From Streptomyces diastatochromogenes (GTDB lineage: Bacteria > Actinomycetota > Actinomycetes > Streptomycetales > Streptomycetaceae), in NCBI GenBank assembly GCA_001550305.1, contig LRTP01000455.1, positions 1 to 37,609 of the forward strand: a stretch of DNA of 37,609 bases. Reading direction: 5' to 3'. Position 1 is the stretch's first letter; the number at the start of each line of letters is the position of its first letter. The notes beneath the pieces are model-generated. The model saw nothing but the letters and a program-made list of their open reading frames with translations. It was not told the origin of the DNA and searched no databases. The position numbers and the translations under genes are program-made. Below, piece after piece: positions 16,786-24,926 of this stretch.

Positions 16786-17363
16786 CCGCGTTCGCGCTTC
16801 ACGACCTGGCGGAGACCGTCCTCGGCTGCGTGTGCGCACAGCTGGAGGCCGTCGCCGCCGTCGTCGAGGACCAGCCCGGATGCCCCGCACGCGCCTGTGT
16901 GGTGCCGGGCGCGACTGCCTGGGATACCTGCGAGGCGCCCTGTGACGGCGAGGGCGCACCCGGACAACTCACCGTGAACCTGGCACAGATCTACCCCTCG
17001 ACGAGCTTTCCGACCGTCGACCGGGAGGTCCGCGGTACGCGCGGCTGTCCGCCGCCGGCGACGACCGCGGTCGAGTTGGTCATCACGCTCCTGCGGTGCG
17101 CCCCGGGCCCGACCGATGGCGGGTGCCCGCCGTCGTGCGAGGAGCTGTCGGCGGCCTCGCGGATCCTGCACGTCGACGCCACCACGGTCTATAACGCCCT
17201 GCTGTGCTGCCTCCCCAAGACGGGCGGTGGCCGGCGCGGCCCGAAGTTCGTGATCGGCGCACAGCGCATCATCGGACCCGAAGGGCTTTGCGTCGGCATC
17301 GAGCAGCGGGTCACGGTGGCCCTGCCCGGCTGCGGGCAGTGCGCTGATGAGGGGGTGTCGTGA
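16776..17363 (+). CDS. Putative head-tail or tail-completion protein, Cys-rich
   Basis: 195 residues; the ATG at 16776 lies inside the end of the previous gene. I count 15 Cys in 195 residues. The N-terminal helix ALHDLAETVLGCVCAQLEAV and the later AVELVITLLRC, VYNALLCCLP and RVTVALPGC segments follow the usual order of small neck or terminator proteins in actinophages, but I cannot name the family. It overlaps the next gene (GTGA), so the connector genes form one coupled set. Confidence 0.55.
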   Translation: MALTAFALHDLAETVLGCVCAQLEAVAAVVEDQPGCPARACVVPGATAWDTCEAPCDGEGAPGQLTVNLAQIYPSTSFPTVDREVRGTRGCPPPATTAVELVITLLRCAPGPTDGGCPPSCEELSAASRILHVDATTVYNALLCCLPKTGGGRRGPKFVIGAQRIIGPEGLCVGIEQRVTVALPGCGQCADEGVS

Positions 17364-17737
17364 CCGTAGAGATCCGAGTCGACCAGGGAGCCATCCGGCG
17401 CCTCCTGCGGTCCCGTAGCGGCCCGGCACGGCGCAAGCTGGCGGCGCGCGTCGACCGGATCGCAGACATCGCCCGCACCGAAGCGCCGGGCTCCATGGGC
17501 CAGTACATCGACACCCGTATTGATGAGGGGCCGGGCGGCCTCCAGGGCGTCATCACCTGTGACCACCCGAAGGTAAGGCTCGTCCTCGAAGGCACCCGGC
17601 CGCACATCATCCGGCCGAGGCGGGCGAAGGCGCTGCGCTTCGAGGTCGGTGGGGAGGTCGTGTTCGCAAGGAAGGTACGGCACCCGGGGACCAGGCCGAA
17701 TAACTTCCTCGCCCGAGCGTTGCGGCTCGGCCGGTAG
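17360..17737 (+). CDS. HK97 gp10-like neck / tail-completion protein
   Basis: 125 residues, GTG start overlapping the previous stop. The C-terminal part PHIIRPRRAKALRFEVGGEVVFARKVRHPGTRPNNFLARAL is the typical signature of HK97 gp10-like proteins (PH.I.P....L.F...G......V.HPGT....F...A). The N-terminal half is a basic helix. These proteins sit at the neck or on the tail terminator and connect tail to head. It has one Cys only, in contrast with its neighbours. Confidence 0.75.
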   Translation: MTVEIRVDQGAIRRLLRSRSGPARRKLAARVDRIADIARTEAPGSMGQYIDTRIDEGPGGLQGVITCDHPKVRLVLEGTRPHIIRPRRAKALRFEVGGEVVFARKVRHPGTRPNNFLARALRLGR

Positions 17738-17748
17738 CCTCCCGGCGT

Positions 17749-17925
17749 ATGAGGATCAGTCAGCTCGTCGCCCGGCTGGAGGCGCAACGCGCCGAGGTCG
17801 GGGACGTCGAGGTCTACGCCTACGCGTACGGGGACATCGACCACCACCCGGCTACCTCGACCGTCCACACCCGCCGGGGTGGGGAGACGTTCGTCCTCGT
17901 CGAGGACGGCGACTGCACCGAGTAG
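17749..17925 (+). CDS. Small hypothetical protein (58 aa)
   Basis: ATG at 17749, stop TAG at 17923-17925. The product begins MRISQLVARLEAQRAEVGD, a likely amphipathic helix, followed by beta strands with VEVYAYAYGDID and ETFVLVEDGD. It starts 11 nt after the gp10-like gene and ends 6 nt before a strong terminator, so it is the last gene of the connector operon. No clear Shine-Dalgarno. Function unknown; a small ORF of host type is possible. Confidence 0.55.
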   Translation: MRISQLVARLEAQRAEVGDVEVYAYAYGDIDHHPATSTVHTRRGGETFVLVEDGDCTE

Positions 17926-17931
17926 CAGACA

Positions 17932-17972
17932 CGACGAGGGCCCCGCGGGACGTCTCCCCGGGGCCCTCGTCG
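17932..17972. terminator. Bidirectional terminator between convergent genes
   Basis: Perfect 14-bp stem CGACGAGGGCCCCG (17932-17945) and CGGGGCCCTCGTCG (17959-17972), with a 13-nt loop. It lies between the plus-strand gene ending at 17925 and the minus-strand gene ending at 17979, so it can serve both. Confidence 0.8.
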
Positions 17973-17978
17973 CGCGGG

Positions 17979-18203
17979 TCAGTACCCGCCGGAGTCGCAA
18001 CTCGACGACGAGCCCGAGTCGTATGACGAGCCGGAGTCGTGGGTCGAGGAGCAGTGCGACGACGAGGACGACGGGCCGGAGTCGTACAGAGCGGGGCTGT
18101 AGGACGCGGTCGAGTCGTATGAGGAGACCGGCGCGGCCGGGGCCGTCGACGGCGAGGAGGGGCGGGGCTGCTGCGCCTTGCGGCGGCGAGGGAGGATCGT
18201 CAT
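17979..18203 (-). CDS. Minus-strand cargo (moron) gene encoding a Ser/Asp/Tyr-repeat protein
   Basis: 74 residues read from 18203 down to 17979. The N-terminus MTILPRRRKAQQPRPSS is basic, then a Pro/Ser/Ala linker, then SYDS, LYDSG, THDSG, SYDSG and CDSGGY repeats to the end. It is the only minus-strand gene in the structural region. Its stop lies 7 nt from a strong terminator that would serve it, which supports a real gene. Its location between two tail operons, with its own orientation, is typical of a moron expressed from the prophage. I see no confident promoter. Similar DSG-repeat small proteins exist in Streptomyces, but I know no function. Confidence 0.5.
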   Translation of the reverse strand: MTILPRRRKAQQPRPSSPSTAPAAPVSSYDSTASYSPALYDSGPSSSSSHCSSTHDSGSSYDSGSSSSCDSGGY

Positions 18204-18275
18204 GCCGGGAGTCTTCCGTCCGCTACGCCTGTCCTATCCGGATTTGAGCAACATCAGCGCTTCGTCCTCGTGCTC

Positions 18276-18338
18276 TACCCTGCTCGTACGCCGCTGGTTT
18301 TGGGCCGGGCGACAGCGCGGGAGACAAGGACACGACCC
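18276..18338 (+). promoter_or_regulatory. Late promoter/leader element 3 (before the tail chaperones)
   Basis: TACCCT (18276-18281) followed 11 nt later by GCTGGTTTTGGGCCGGG (18293-18309). The GTG start is 29 nt after the core. AAGGA (18325-18329 region) is the ribosome-binding site. A weaker CGGG...CCCG pairing could place it in a loop. Confidence 0.7.
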
Positions 18339-18890
18339 GTGGCACGTAAGAAGATCACCCTCAACACAGAGCCCCACGTCGTCGAGATCGGCGACACCGA
18401 GCTGCTATTCCTGCCCGAGGTCATGGGAGATGAGTTCGTTGAGGCGTTCGGTGAACTGAAGGAAGCTCAGAAGGCCGCGAGCGGCATCGACCTCGACGAC
18501 CTCTCGACCCTCGACCCGGCGATGATCCGGGGCGCCGCTCGTGCGATGCGCGCCTTCCTGGCGCGGCTCATGCTCCCCGAGACCGCCGACCTGTTCACCC
18601 GGCTCAACGTCGTCGACAGGGCCGGGACGGTCCTGGAGTCCTTCCACGACCAGGACGAGGCGAAGGCGTACGCCGAGGAGCACGAGGGCACGCGCGTCGT
18701 GGACGCCTTCCCTCTCCCCGACCGGCACATGATCACCGTCATGGAGTTCGTCGTCGAGCTGTACGGGGCCGGTGCAGACGAGCGCCCTCCTACGTCGTCT
18801 TCCGGCTCTGCGAAGCCATCGCAGAAGGCTGGGAGGCGTGGGATGGGAGTCTCGCCCTCAAGGGTGTCGACCCCCGCGAGTGGCCGCTGA
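18339..18890 (+). CDS. Tail assembly chaperone, short form (gpG-like)
   Basis: 183 residues from the GTG at 18339. The N-terminal part HVVEIGDTELLFLPEVMGDEFVEAFGEL and an acidic helical middle fit the gpG-like chaperones that precede tape-measure genes. The sequence after about residue 148 (ERPPTSSSGSAKPSQKAG) is low-complexity, as expected of a frame that is read only by ribosomes that do not shift. The chaperone would coat the tape measure while tail tube subunits polymerise. Its own promoter/leader lies upstream. No Cys. Confidence 0.7.
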   Translation: MARKKITLNTEPHVVEIGDTELLFLPEVMGDEFVEAFGELKEAQKAASGIDLDDLSTLDPAMIRGAARAMRAFLARLMLPETADLFTRLNVVDRAGTVLESFHDQDEAKAYAEEHEGTRVVDAFPLPDRHMITVMEFVVELYGAGADERPPTSSSGSAKPSQKAGRRGMGVSPSRVSTPASGR

Positions 18891-19135
18891 GACGGATGCT
18901 CGCCGCCGCCGAGGCGGCGATCGACGCAGCCGCCGAGGACGAGAAGGAGCGGCAGGCCACCAGGACCAAGCTGTACGCCCCACCGCGAGCTGAGATCCAG
19001 CGGCGCCGCGAGGCCGCCGCCGCAGGAGAGCGGCCCGGGCCGGTCGGGGGCGGGATGAGCATGGACCAGGTGCAGGCGCTCATGTCGCAGATGGCGACGC
19101 AAGACGCACAGCTCACGGGCGGGCGCAGCGGCTAG
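18339..19135 (+). CDS. Tail assembly chaperone, long form made by predicted -1 frameshift (gpGT-like)
   Basis: After the common N-terminal part, a second frame displaced by -1 encodes a much more protein-like continuation: APSYVVFRLCEAI, EGWEAWDGSLALKGVDPREW, then PLRRMLAAAEAAIDAA, and ends at 19135 (TAG). This frame has no convincing start of its own; the ATG at 18896 lies inside the conserved part. The shift must occur before 18782. Candidate sites are the CGGGGCC stretch at 18764-18770 and the CCCTCCT stretch near 18785-18791. The fusion would be about 265 residues. Frameshifted G/GT pairs directly upstream of the tape measure are conserved in long-tailed phages. Confidence 0.65.
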
Positions 19136-19242
19136 GCTGAGATCAGCCGGGCCGTGTGCCCGCCTGCTGCCGACTGGTTTTGGGCCGGGCACACCGCTGG
19201 TTCTGGGCCGGGTAACCGCATCCACTTACGTGGGGTTGCCCG
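19133..19242 (+). promoter_or_regulatory. Late promoter/leader element 4 (tandem cores, before the tape measure)
   Basis: TAGGCT (19133-19138) overlaps the stop of the chaperone frame. Two cores follow: ACTGGTTTTGGGCCGGG (19173-19189) and GCTGGTTCTGGGCCGGG (19196-19212). The second ends 30 nt before the ATG. CCAC (19222-19225) and GTGG (19230-19233) form a small hairpin that overlaps the only ribosome-binding-like sequence, GTGGGG. Confidence 0.65.
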
Positions 19243-22200
19243 ATGGCCGGCGAGGAAGAAGACTTCGGATCCGCCCGGATTACCGTCGACCTGGACGACG
19301 CGCAGGCCGTCTCTGACGCTCGAGATCTCGGCCTCCGCATCGCCCGCGCGCTGGACCGGGCGACCCGCACCGTCGGGACGACGATCCGGCGGAACATCCG
19401 GCGGGGTCTCAACGCGGCCGGCGCGATCACGGTCCCCGTCGAGCCGGACCTCCGCGGCTTCGACCGCGCCCTTGTCCGGGGCCTGTCGCACCTCAACGGG
19501 ATCGAGATCCCAGTCATCCCGGACCTGCGGCGTTTCGACCGTGTCCTCGTCCGGGGGCTCAACGATCTCGACGGGATCAACGTCCCGATCATCCCGGACC
19601 TGCGGCGTTTCGACGCCCTCCTCCTGCGGGGCCTGCGCGGGCTTGAGATCAGCATCCCGGTCGTCCCGGACCTGGACGGCTTCGATGCGCGGATCCGCGC
19701 CCACCGGCCCCCGCCGGTACCGGTCCCGGTCGACCCGGACGTTGACAATGACCGGCTGACCCGGGCCCTGTCCGGGCTCGCCGGGATCGCCGGCCGGGTC
19801 GGTAAGGGCCTGCTGTCCGCCCTGAAGTTCGGGGCAATCGGCATCGGGGCCATCGGCGCCGCGTCCGGTGTCGCGAAGTTCGTTGCGGCGCTGGCCCCAG
19901 CGGCCGGGCTCCTCGCCGCGGTCCCGGCCGCCGTGATCGGCTTCCAGGCCGCTCTAGGCGGGCTGAAGCTCGCTCTCGCCGGGGTGAGCGACGCCTTCAA
20001 GTCGGCGCTGACCGGGGACGCGAAGGAGTTCGAGAAGTCCCTCGAAAACCTGTCGCCGAAGGCGCAGGCCGCCGCGCGCGAGGTGCGGGCGATGAAGCCC
20101 GCGTTCGAGGCCTTGCGCAAAAGCGTGCAAGACGCGTTCTTCGCACAGTTCGAGGGGCAGATCACCTCCACCGCGAAGGCGCTGCAAGGGCCCCTCAAGA
20201 CGGGGCTGTCCCAGATCGCGGCCGGGTGGGGTGCGGCGGCGAGGGGTGTCCTCGGATACCTCAAGGGCGCGCAAGGGGTCGCAAACGTCCGGTCGATCCT
20301 GGGCGGTGCCTCGCAGGCCGTCACGGGTCTCTCGCAGACCACGAACAAGCTGACGGCCGGGCTCCTCCAGGTCGCCGCGGTCGTCAGCGACCGGTTCGGT
20401 CCCGAGCTGTCCAGCGGCATCAGCAACCTCGGCCAGCGGTTCGGCGAGTGGCTCCAACAGATCGCGCAGGGCGGGCAGGCCGTCGGGTGGGTCGACGGCG
20501 CGCTCAACACCCTCGCCCAGCTCGGCGACCTCGCGGGGAACATCGGCCAGATTTTCAGTGGGGCATGGGCCGCGGCCGGAGCCTCCGGCGGCGGGTTCCT
20601 CTCCCGGCTCCAGACGATCACTCAGGCCGTCGCCGACTTCGTCAACTCGACGGCCGGCCAGGCTGCGCTCGGGAACATCTTCACCTTCCTGGGGCAGGTG
20701 GCTCAGCAGGTCGGGCCGATCATCGGTGCCCTGATCAGCCAGGTCGGGAACATTGCCCCGCAGCTGGCCCCGCTGCTCCAGATCGGGCCGCTCCTGGTCC
20801 AGGTGATCAACGGGCTCGGGGGCGCCGTACAGGCCGCGTTGCCGGACCTCGCGGTCGCCTTCGCCAACGTCCAGAGCGTCATCGTCTCCCTGCTGCCGGC
20901 GCTCCCTCCGCTCGCGGCTGCCTTCGCCTCCCTCGTCCGCTCGGCGAGCGACCTCCTGATCCCCCTGACGCCCGTGGCGGCGCTCCTCGCGCAGATCATC
21001 GGGCCTGTTGTCCAGTTCGCCGCGCCGCTCCTCGTCGCCGCCGCGGCAACGGCCGTCCTGGTCAAGGCGATCAAGGGCGCGATCGCCATCTTCCGCCTGG
21101 TCCAGGGCGCATGGGTCGCGCTGAACGCGGCTTTCGTCGCCTCGCCGATCGGCGTGATCATCGTCGCCGTGATCGCCCTCGTCGCGGCGATCTACCTGCT
21201 CTACAAGCGGTTCGCGATCGTCCGCACGGTCGTCGATGCCGTCGGCCGGGCCCTGCGGGACGGCTTCCTCGCCGCCGTCGACTTCGTGAAGTCGGCCGCG
21301 TCCGGGATCGCCGACTTCTTCGTATCTGCGTTCGAGAGTGCGAAGTCGGCCGTGTCGACCGGGATCGACGCTGTGGTCTCGTTCTTCACCGGCCTGCCGG
21401 GACGGATCGCGTCCGGGGTCTCGTCCCTGGGCTCCGCCATCGGCAACTTCTTCGTCGGCGCGTTCGAGTTCGCGAAGTCGGCCGTACAGACAGGGATCAC
21501 CGCCCTGGTCGATTTTTTCGTCCAGCTCCCCGGCCGGATCGTCGCCGGACTGGCCGCGCTGCCGGGGCTCCTGGTCCAGGCGTTCACCTCGGCCGTCGCG
21601 TTCGCGATCATCGGCCTGCTCACGGTGATCGCCGGGATCGTGTTCGTCTTCACCGAACTGCCCGGCCGGATCTACAACGCGCTCGTCTCACTGGGCACGT
21701 TTTTGATCACCGCCTTCGTCGCCGGGTTCAACGCGGTGACGTCGACCGTGTCCGGCTGGATCTCGTCCACGGTCGCGTTCTTCAGCGCCCTGCCCGGACG
21801 GGTCCTGTCCGTCCTGGCGACCCTCGGTTCGTTCCTGCTGCGCTCCTTCACCTCGGCGTTCAACAGCGCCAAGAGCGCCACGACGAGCGGGATCTCCGCC
21901 GTCGTCGGCTTCTTCCGCGGCCTGCCCGGCAAGATCGGCAGCGCCCTCGCCGCCCTGCCCGGCAAGATCTCGTCGGCCTTTTCCAACGCGGCCAGCAAGG
22001 CGCGGTCGGCCGCGTCGAGTCTGATCTCCGGGATTGTGAGCCTGTTCTCCTCCCTGGGCTCCAAGATCGTCGGCGCGATGGGGAACATCGGCGCGCAGAT
22101 CGTCTCCAAGGTGAAGTCCGGGCTCCCCTCGGTCGTCCGCAAGTACCTGCCCTTCGCGAAGGGCGGCATCGTCTACGGCCCGACTCACGCCCTGATCGGC

Positions 22201-23607
22201 GAGGCCGGCCCCGAGGTCGTCATCCCCCTGACCAAGCCGAAACGGGCCATGGACCTCGCCGCCCGGTCGGGGCTCCTCGGCATCCTCGGCGTCCAGCAGG
22301 CGCGCACCCTGGCGGCCGCGAACGGGGGCAGCGCCGCGGCGGTGAGCAGCGGCGTATCGGACCTGCGTAAAGCCCTGTCGGGGATCGCCGCGCTCCTCGA
22401 CGGGATCGGTGCCGACGTCGTGGCCGGCATGGTCGCCGGGATCAAGGGCAACAGCCGCTCTCTCGTCCTGGCGGCACAGGACATGGCGGGGACGGCGGTC
22501 ACCGCGGCGAAGGACACGCTCGGGATCGCGTCGCCCTCGAAGGTTTTCGCCAAGATCGGCACCGACACCGGGCGCGGCTTCATCGCCGGTCTGACCGGCA
22601 CCTCGGCCAAGATCAAGGCGACGACGGAGAAGCTCGCGAAGGACATCATCGCCGCGTTCTCCGGTAAGAAGACGCGGCTCGATGACCGGCTCGTCGCCCT
22701 GGTCGACGCGGGGAACAAGAGGCTCCAGAGCCTCGCGGCGCAGCGGGACGCGCTCAGCCAGCGGATCGCGGACGCGCAGAAGTTCGCGGCCGACACCACG
22801 AAGCAGGCGCTCGACGCGTTCTCTCTCCAGAACCTCACGCAGGGCACCGACCAGGTCACGGCGAAGTCCCTGACGGCCGGTCTGGAGGCGGCCGTCGCCC
22901 GGGTCAAGACGTTCCAGGCACAGCTCAACAACCTCGCCAAGAGGGGGCTGTCCAAGAGCCTCCTACAGCAGATCATCGGGCTCGGCCCCGACCAGGGCTC
23001 GGCGATCGCGACGGCGCTCGCCTCGTCGACGAAGGACTCGCTCAAGCGGCTCAACTCCCTCCAGTCGCAGCTGACGAAGGCCAGCACGACCCTGGGCCGG
23101 ACGAGCGCCGACGTCCTGTTCGACGCGGGGAAGAACGCCGGGGCTGGCTTCTTGGAGGGGCTGAAGGGACAGCGCAAGTCCATCGAGAAGTTGATGTTGG
23201 ACATTGCGAAGGGGATGCAGGCCGCCATCCGTACGGCGCTCAAGATCCGGTCTCCTTCGCGGGTCATGATGCGGATCGGCGACATGACCGGCGCCGGTCT
23301 GCACATCGGCCTGTTGCGGCGCCTGGCGGCGCTCCAGGACGCGAGCCGGTTTGCGGCCCGCTCCCTCGCGGACGGGGTCGCCGCGCAGCTGTCCGGTATC
23401 GGCAACGGCGGTGACGTCGTCCCCCTGACCCGGACGCAGCGCGCACGCATGGGCGGGGCCGAGGGACGGCCGGGCGGCGGCCGGGGTGCGGGCGGGGCCG
23501 GGACGACGATCGTGAACCACTGGGATATCCGGGAGGTGGGCAACGCGGACGTCACCGCGCATCGTGTCCTCGCCCGGCTTGTGCATGCGGCAGGGGTGAT
23601 GGGCTGA
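19243..23607 (+). CDS. Tail tape measure protein (1454 aa)
   Basis: It sets tail length and is ejected during infection. Residues about 65-170 contain four tandem units of about 30 residues built on PDLRRFDRVLVRGL..L.GI..PVI. A coiled, Ala-rich body follows, with hydrophobic membrane-like segments near residues 190-250 and 600-650 (GVIIVAVIALVAAIYLLY). Repeats of KSAV.TGI.A.V.FF..LPGRI fill about residues 680-910. The motif GGIVYGPTHALIGEAGPEVVIPL (about 965-987) and two SPS(K/R)V....G..TG.G..GL motifs are hallmarks of actinophage tape measures. A tail length of roughly 200 nm would follow from the usual 1.5 angstrom per residue. I find no Cys in the protein. It overlaps the next gene (TGATG). 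Confidence 0.9.
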   Translation: MAGEEEDFGSARITVDLDDAQAVSDARDLGLRIARALDRATRTVGTTIRRNIRRGLNAAGAITVPVEPDLRGFDRALVRGLSHLNGIEIPVIPDLRRFDRVLVRGLNDLDGINVPIIPDLRRFDALLLRGLRGLEISIPVVPDLDGFDARIRAHRPPPVPVPVDPDVDNDRLTRALSGLAGIAGRVGKGLLSALKFGAIGIGAIGAASGVAKFVAALAPAAGLLAAVPAAVIGFQAALGGLKLALAGVSDAFKSALTGDAKEFEKSLENLSPKAQAAAREVRAMKPAFEALRKSVQDAFFAQFEGQITSTAKALQGPLKTGLSQIAAGWGAAARGVLGYLKGAQGVANVRSILGGASQAVTGLSQTTNKLTAGLLQVAAVVSDRFGPELSSGISNLGQRFGEWLQQIAQGGQAVGWVDGALNTLAQLGDLAGNIGQIFSGAWAAAGASGGGFLSRLQTITQAVADFVNSTAGQAALGNIFTFLGQVAQQVGPIIGALISQVGNIAPQLAPLLQIGPLLVQVINGLGGAVQAALPDLAVAFANVQSVIVSLLPALPPLAAAFASLVRSASDLLIPLTPVAALLAQIIGPVVQFAAPLLVAAAATAVLVKAIKGAIAIFRLVQGAWVALNAAFVASPIGVIIVAVIALVAAIYLLYKRFAIVRTVVDAVGRALRDGFLAAVDFVKSAASGIADFFVSAFESAKSAVSTGIDAVVSFFTGLPGRIASGVSSLGSAIGNFFVGAFEFAKSAVQTGITALVDFFVQLPGRIVAGLAALPGLLVQAFTSAVAFAIIGLLTVIAGIVFVFTELPGRIYNALVSLGTFLITAFVAGFNAVTSTVSGWISSTVAFFSALPGRVLSVLATLGSFLLRSFTSAFNSAKSATTSGISAVVGFFRGLPGKIGSALAALPGKISSAFSNAASKARSAASSLISGIVSLFSSLGSKIVGAMGNIGAQIVSKVKSGLPSVVRKYLPFAKGGIVYGPTHALIGEAGPEVVIPLTKPKRAMDLAARSGLLGILGVQQARTLAAANGGSAAAVSSGVSDLRKALSGIAALLDGIGADVVAGMVAGIKGNSRSLVLAAQDMAGTAVTAAKDTLGIASPSKVFAKIGTDTGRGFIAGLTGTSAKIKATTEKLAKDIIAAFSGKKTRLDDRLVALVDAGNKRLQSLAAQRDALSQRIADAQKFAADTTKQALDAFSLQNLTQGTDQVTAKSLTAGLEAAVARVKTFQAQLNNLAKRGLSKSLLQQIIGLGPDQGSAIATALASSTKDSLKRLNSLQSQLTKASTTLGRTSADVLFDAGKNAGAGFLEGLKGQRKSIEKLMLDIAKGMQAAIRTALKIRSPSRVMMRIGDMTGAGLHIGLLRRLAALQDASRFAARSLADGVAAQLSGIGNGGDVVPLTRTQRARMGGAEGRPGGGRGAGGAGTTIVNHWDIREVGNADVTAHRVLARLVHAAGVMG

Positions 23608-24926
23608 TGGCTGGCGACTTCTATCTCAACTTCGGTGGCGTCGAGGTCGCCAACGCGGCCCGCCTGGAGGCGTACCTCCGATCGGTCGGCTCGCCGCTGA
23701 CCAGTCAGGGGGCGTGCGGGTGTCCGACGTTCACGGCGGCGACGCTGGAGGAGCTGCCTTACACCACGCCGGACGACCCGGACTCTCCGGCGCCCTGGTA
23801 CGACGCCGACGTCCCGCAGAGCGCCGAGTTCGCCGGGATCATGATCCTGGACCTGGCGGGCCTGGACGACTTCCCCGTTCAGCGGACCGTGACGGGCGGG
23901 ATCTCCGGTGGTGGTGCGATCGGCCCGTCCCGGGCGCTGCCCCGCCCGATCACGGTCACTGCCCTCGTCCTCGGGGCGACGTGTTGCGGGGTGGACTACG
24001 GGCTCCACTGGTTGGGGCAGGTGCTCCAGGGCTGCACGTCGGGCGACTGCGACGGCGACTGTCTCCAGGTCTACAACTGCTGTCCCGGCCAGGACATGAC
24101 CCCGGCCGAGTTCCAGGCGAAGCACCGGCGGACGCTGCGCCGGGTCGCCCTCGTCGACGGGCCGAAGGTGACGGCACGCGCCGGAGACGGCTGCGGCACC
24201 GGTCAGTGCCAGACCGGTGCGGACATCCTCACCGTCGAGTTCGTCCTCTCGGCGGCTGTGCCGTGGCTGTGGACGGACCCGGTTCCGATGATTGAGGTCA
24301 CCCCGCCCCTGGACGTCGACAACTCGTGTGTCGAGTGGTGCGTCCACCCGGCCGGGGACGCGGGGTGTCCGGGCGGCTGCCGGTTCGCCGACTGCCCTGA
24401 TCCCACGGCCGCGTGCGCGGACACCCGGTGTGCGACCGAGCTGCCCCCGCTCCCCGGTCAGCCGCTCAACACCTGTTACTGCCTCCCCCTCGCCTCGGAA
24501 CGTGCCTGCTACGAGATGGACCTCACCGGCCGGCCGAACTGGTCGTCGGACGTCCCGGTCGTCACGGTCCGCTCGGGCTCCTCGGAGCTGCGGAACCTGA
24601 CGATCGAGATCTATGAGCAGAGCGACCCCACCCTGACGTGTGAGGAGACCGCTGACCTCAACCGGTGCAACCCTCACTCGTTTTGGCATGTTTCCTTCGT
24701 ACCTGCGGGGGGCGCGGTCACGATCGACGGGCAGACCGGGCGCGCCACGGTGGAATGCGGCGGGGTGTGCGAGTCGTCCCCGGACGTCTACGGGAGGGAC
24801 GGGATGCCATCGACGTACAACCTCCTCGAATGCGCCTCGTACTGCGTGTGCCTATCCACCGATCTCCAGAGCCCGCCGGCGCTTGACGCCGTGGTCACGG
24901 TCAACGTCTCAGGCAGGGGGCTGTAA
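23607..24926 (+). CDS. Minor tail protein (distal tail-like), Cys-rich
   Basis: 439 residues, TGATG overlap with the tape measure. The N-terminal part FYLNFGGVEVANAARLEAYLRSVG and the position directly after the tape measure fit a distal tail or tail-tip protein. PRPITVTALVLGATCCGVDYGLHWL lies near residues 115-139. I count 28 Cys in 439 residues, clustered as CDGDC..NCC, CVEWC..CPGGC..C and CASYCVC. These could form disulfides or bind metals at the tail tip. It ends in a beta-rich domain. Translationally coupled to the next gene by a TAATG overlap. Confidence 0.7.
   Translation: MAGDFYLNFGGVEVANAARLEAYLRSVGSPLTSQGACGCPTFTAATLEELPYTTPDDPDSPAPWYDADVPQSAEFAGIMILDLAGLDDFPVQRTVTGGISGGGAIGPSRALPRPITVTALVLGATCCGVDYGLHWLGQVLQGCTSGDCDGDCLQVYNCCPGQDMTPAEFQAKHRRTLRRVALVDGPKVTARAGDGCGTGQCQTGADILTVEFVLSAAVPWLWTDPVPMIEVTPPLDVDNSCVEWCVHPAGDAGCPGGCRFADCPDPTAACADTRCATELPPLPGQPLNTCYCLPLASERACYEMDLTGRPNWSSDVPVVTVRSGSSELRNLTIEIYEQSDPTLTCEETADLNRCNPHSFWHVSFVPAGGAVTIDGQTGRATVECGGVCESSPDVYGRDGMPSTYNLLECASYCVCLSTDLQSPPALDAVVTVNVSGRGL

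Noticed and set aside
17979..18203. Treating the DSG-repeat frame as only a shadow
   Set aside because: No strong plus-strand gene overlaps it, and it ends next to a bidirectional terminator, so I kept it as a probable gene.
20226..22370. 714-codon plus-strand frame within the tape measure
   Set aside because: An Arg/Pro/Gly-rich shadow of the tape-measure frame; no start signals.
22185..24689. 834-codon minus-strand open frame
   Set aside because: Antisense shadow of the tape-measure and minor tail genes, with no protein-like pattern and no regulatory signals.
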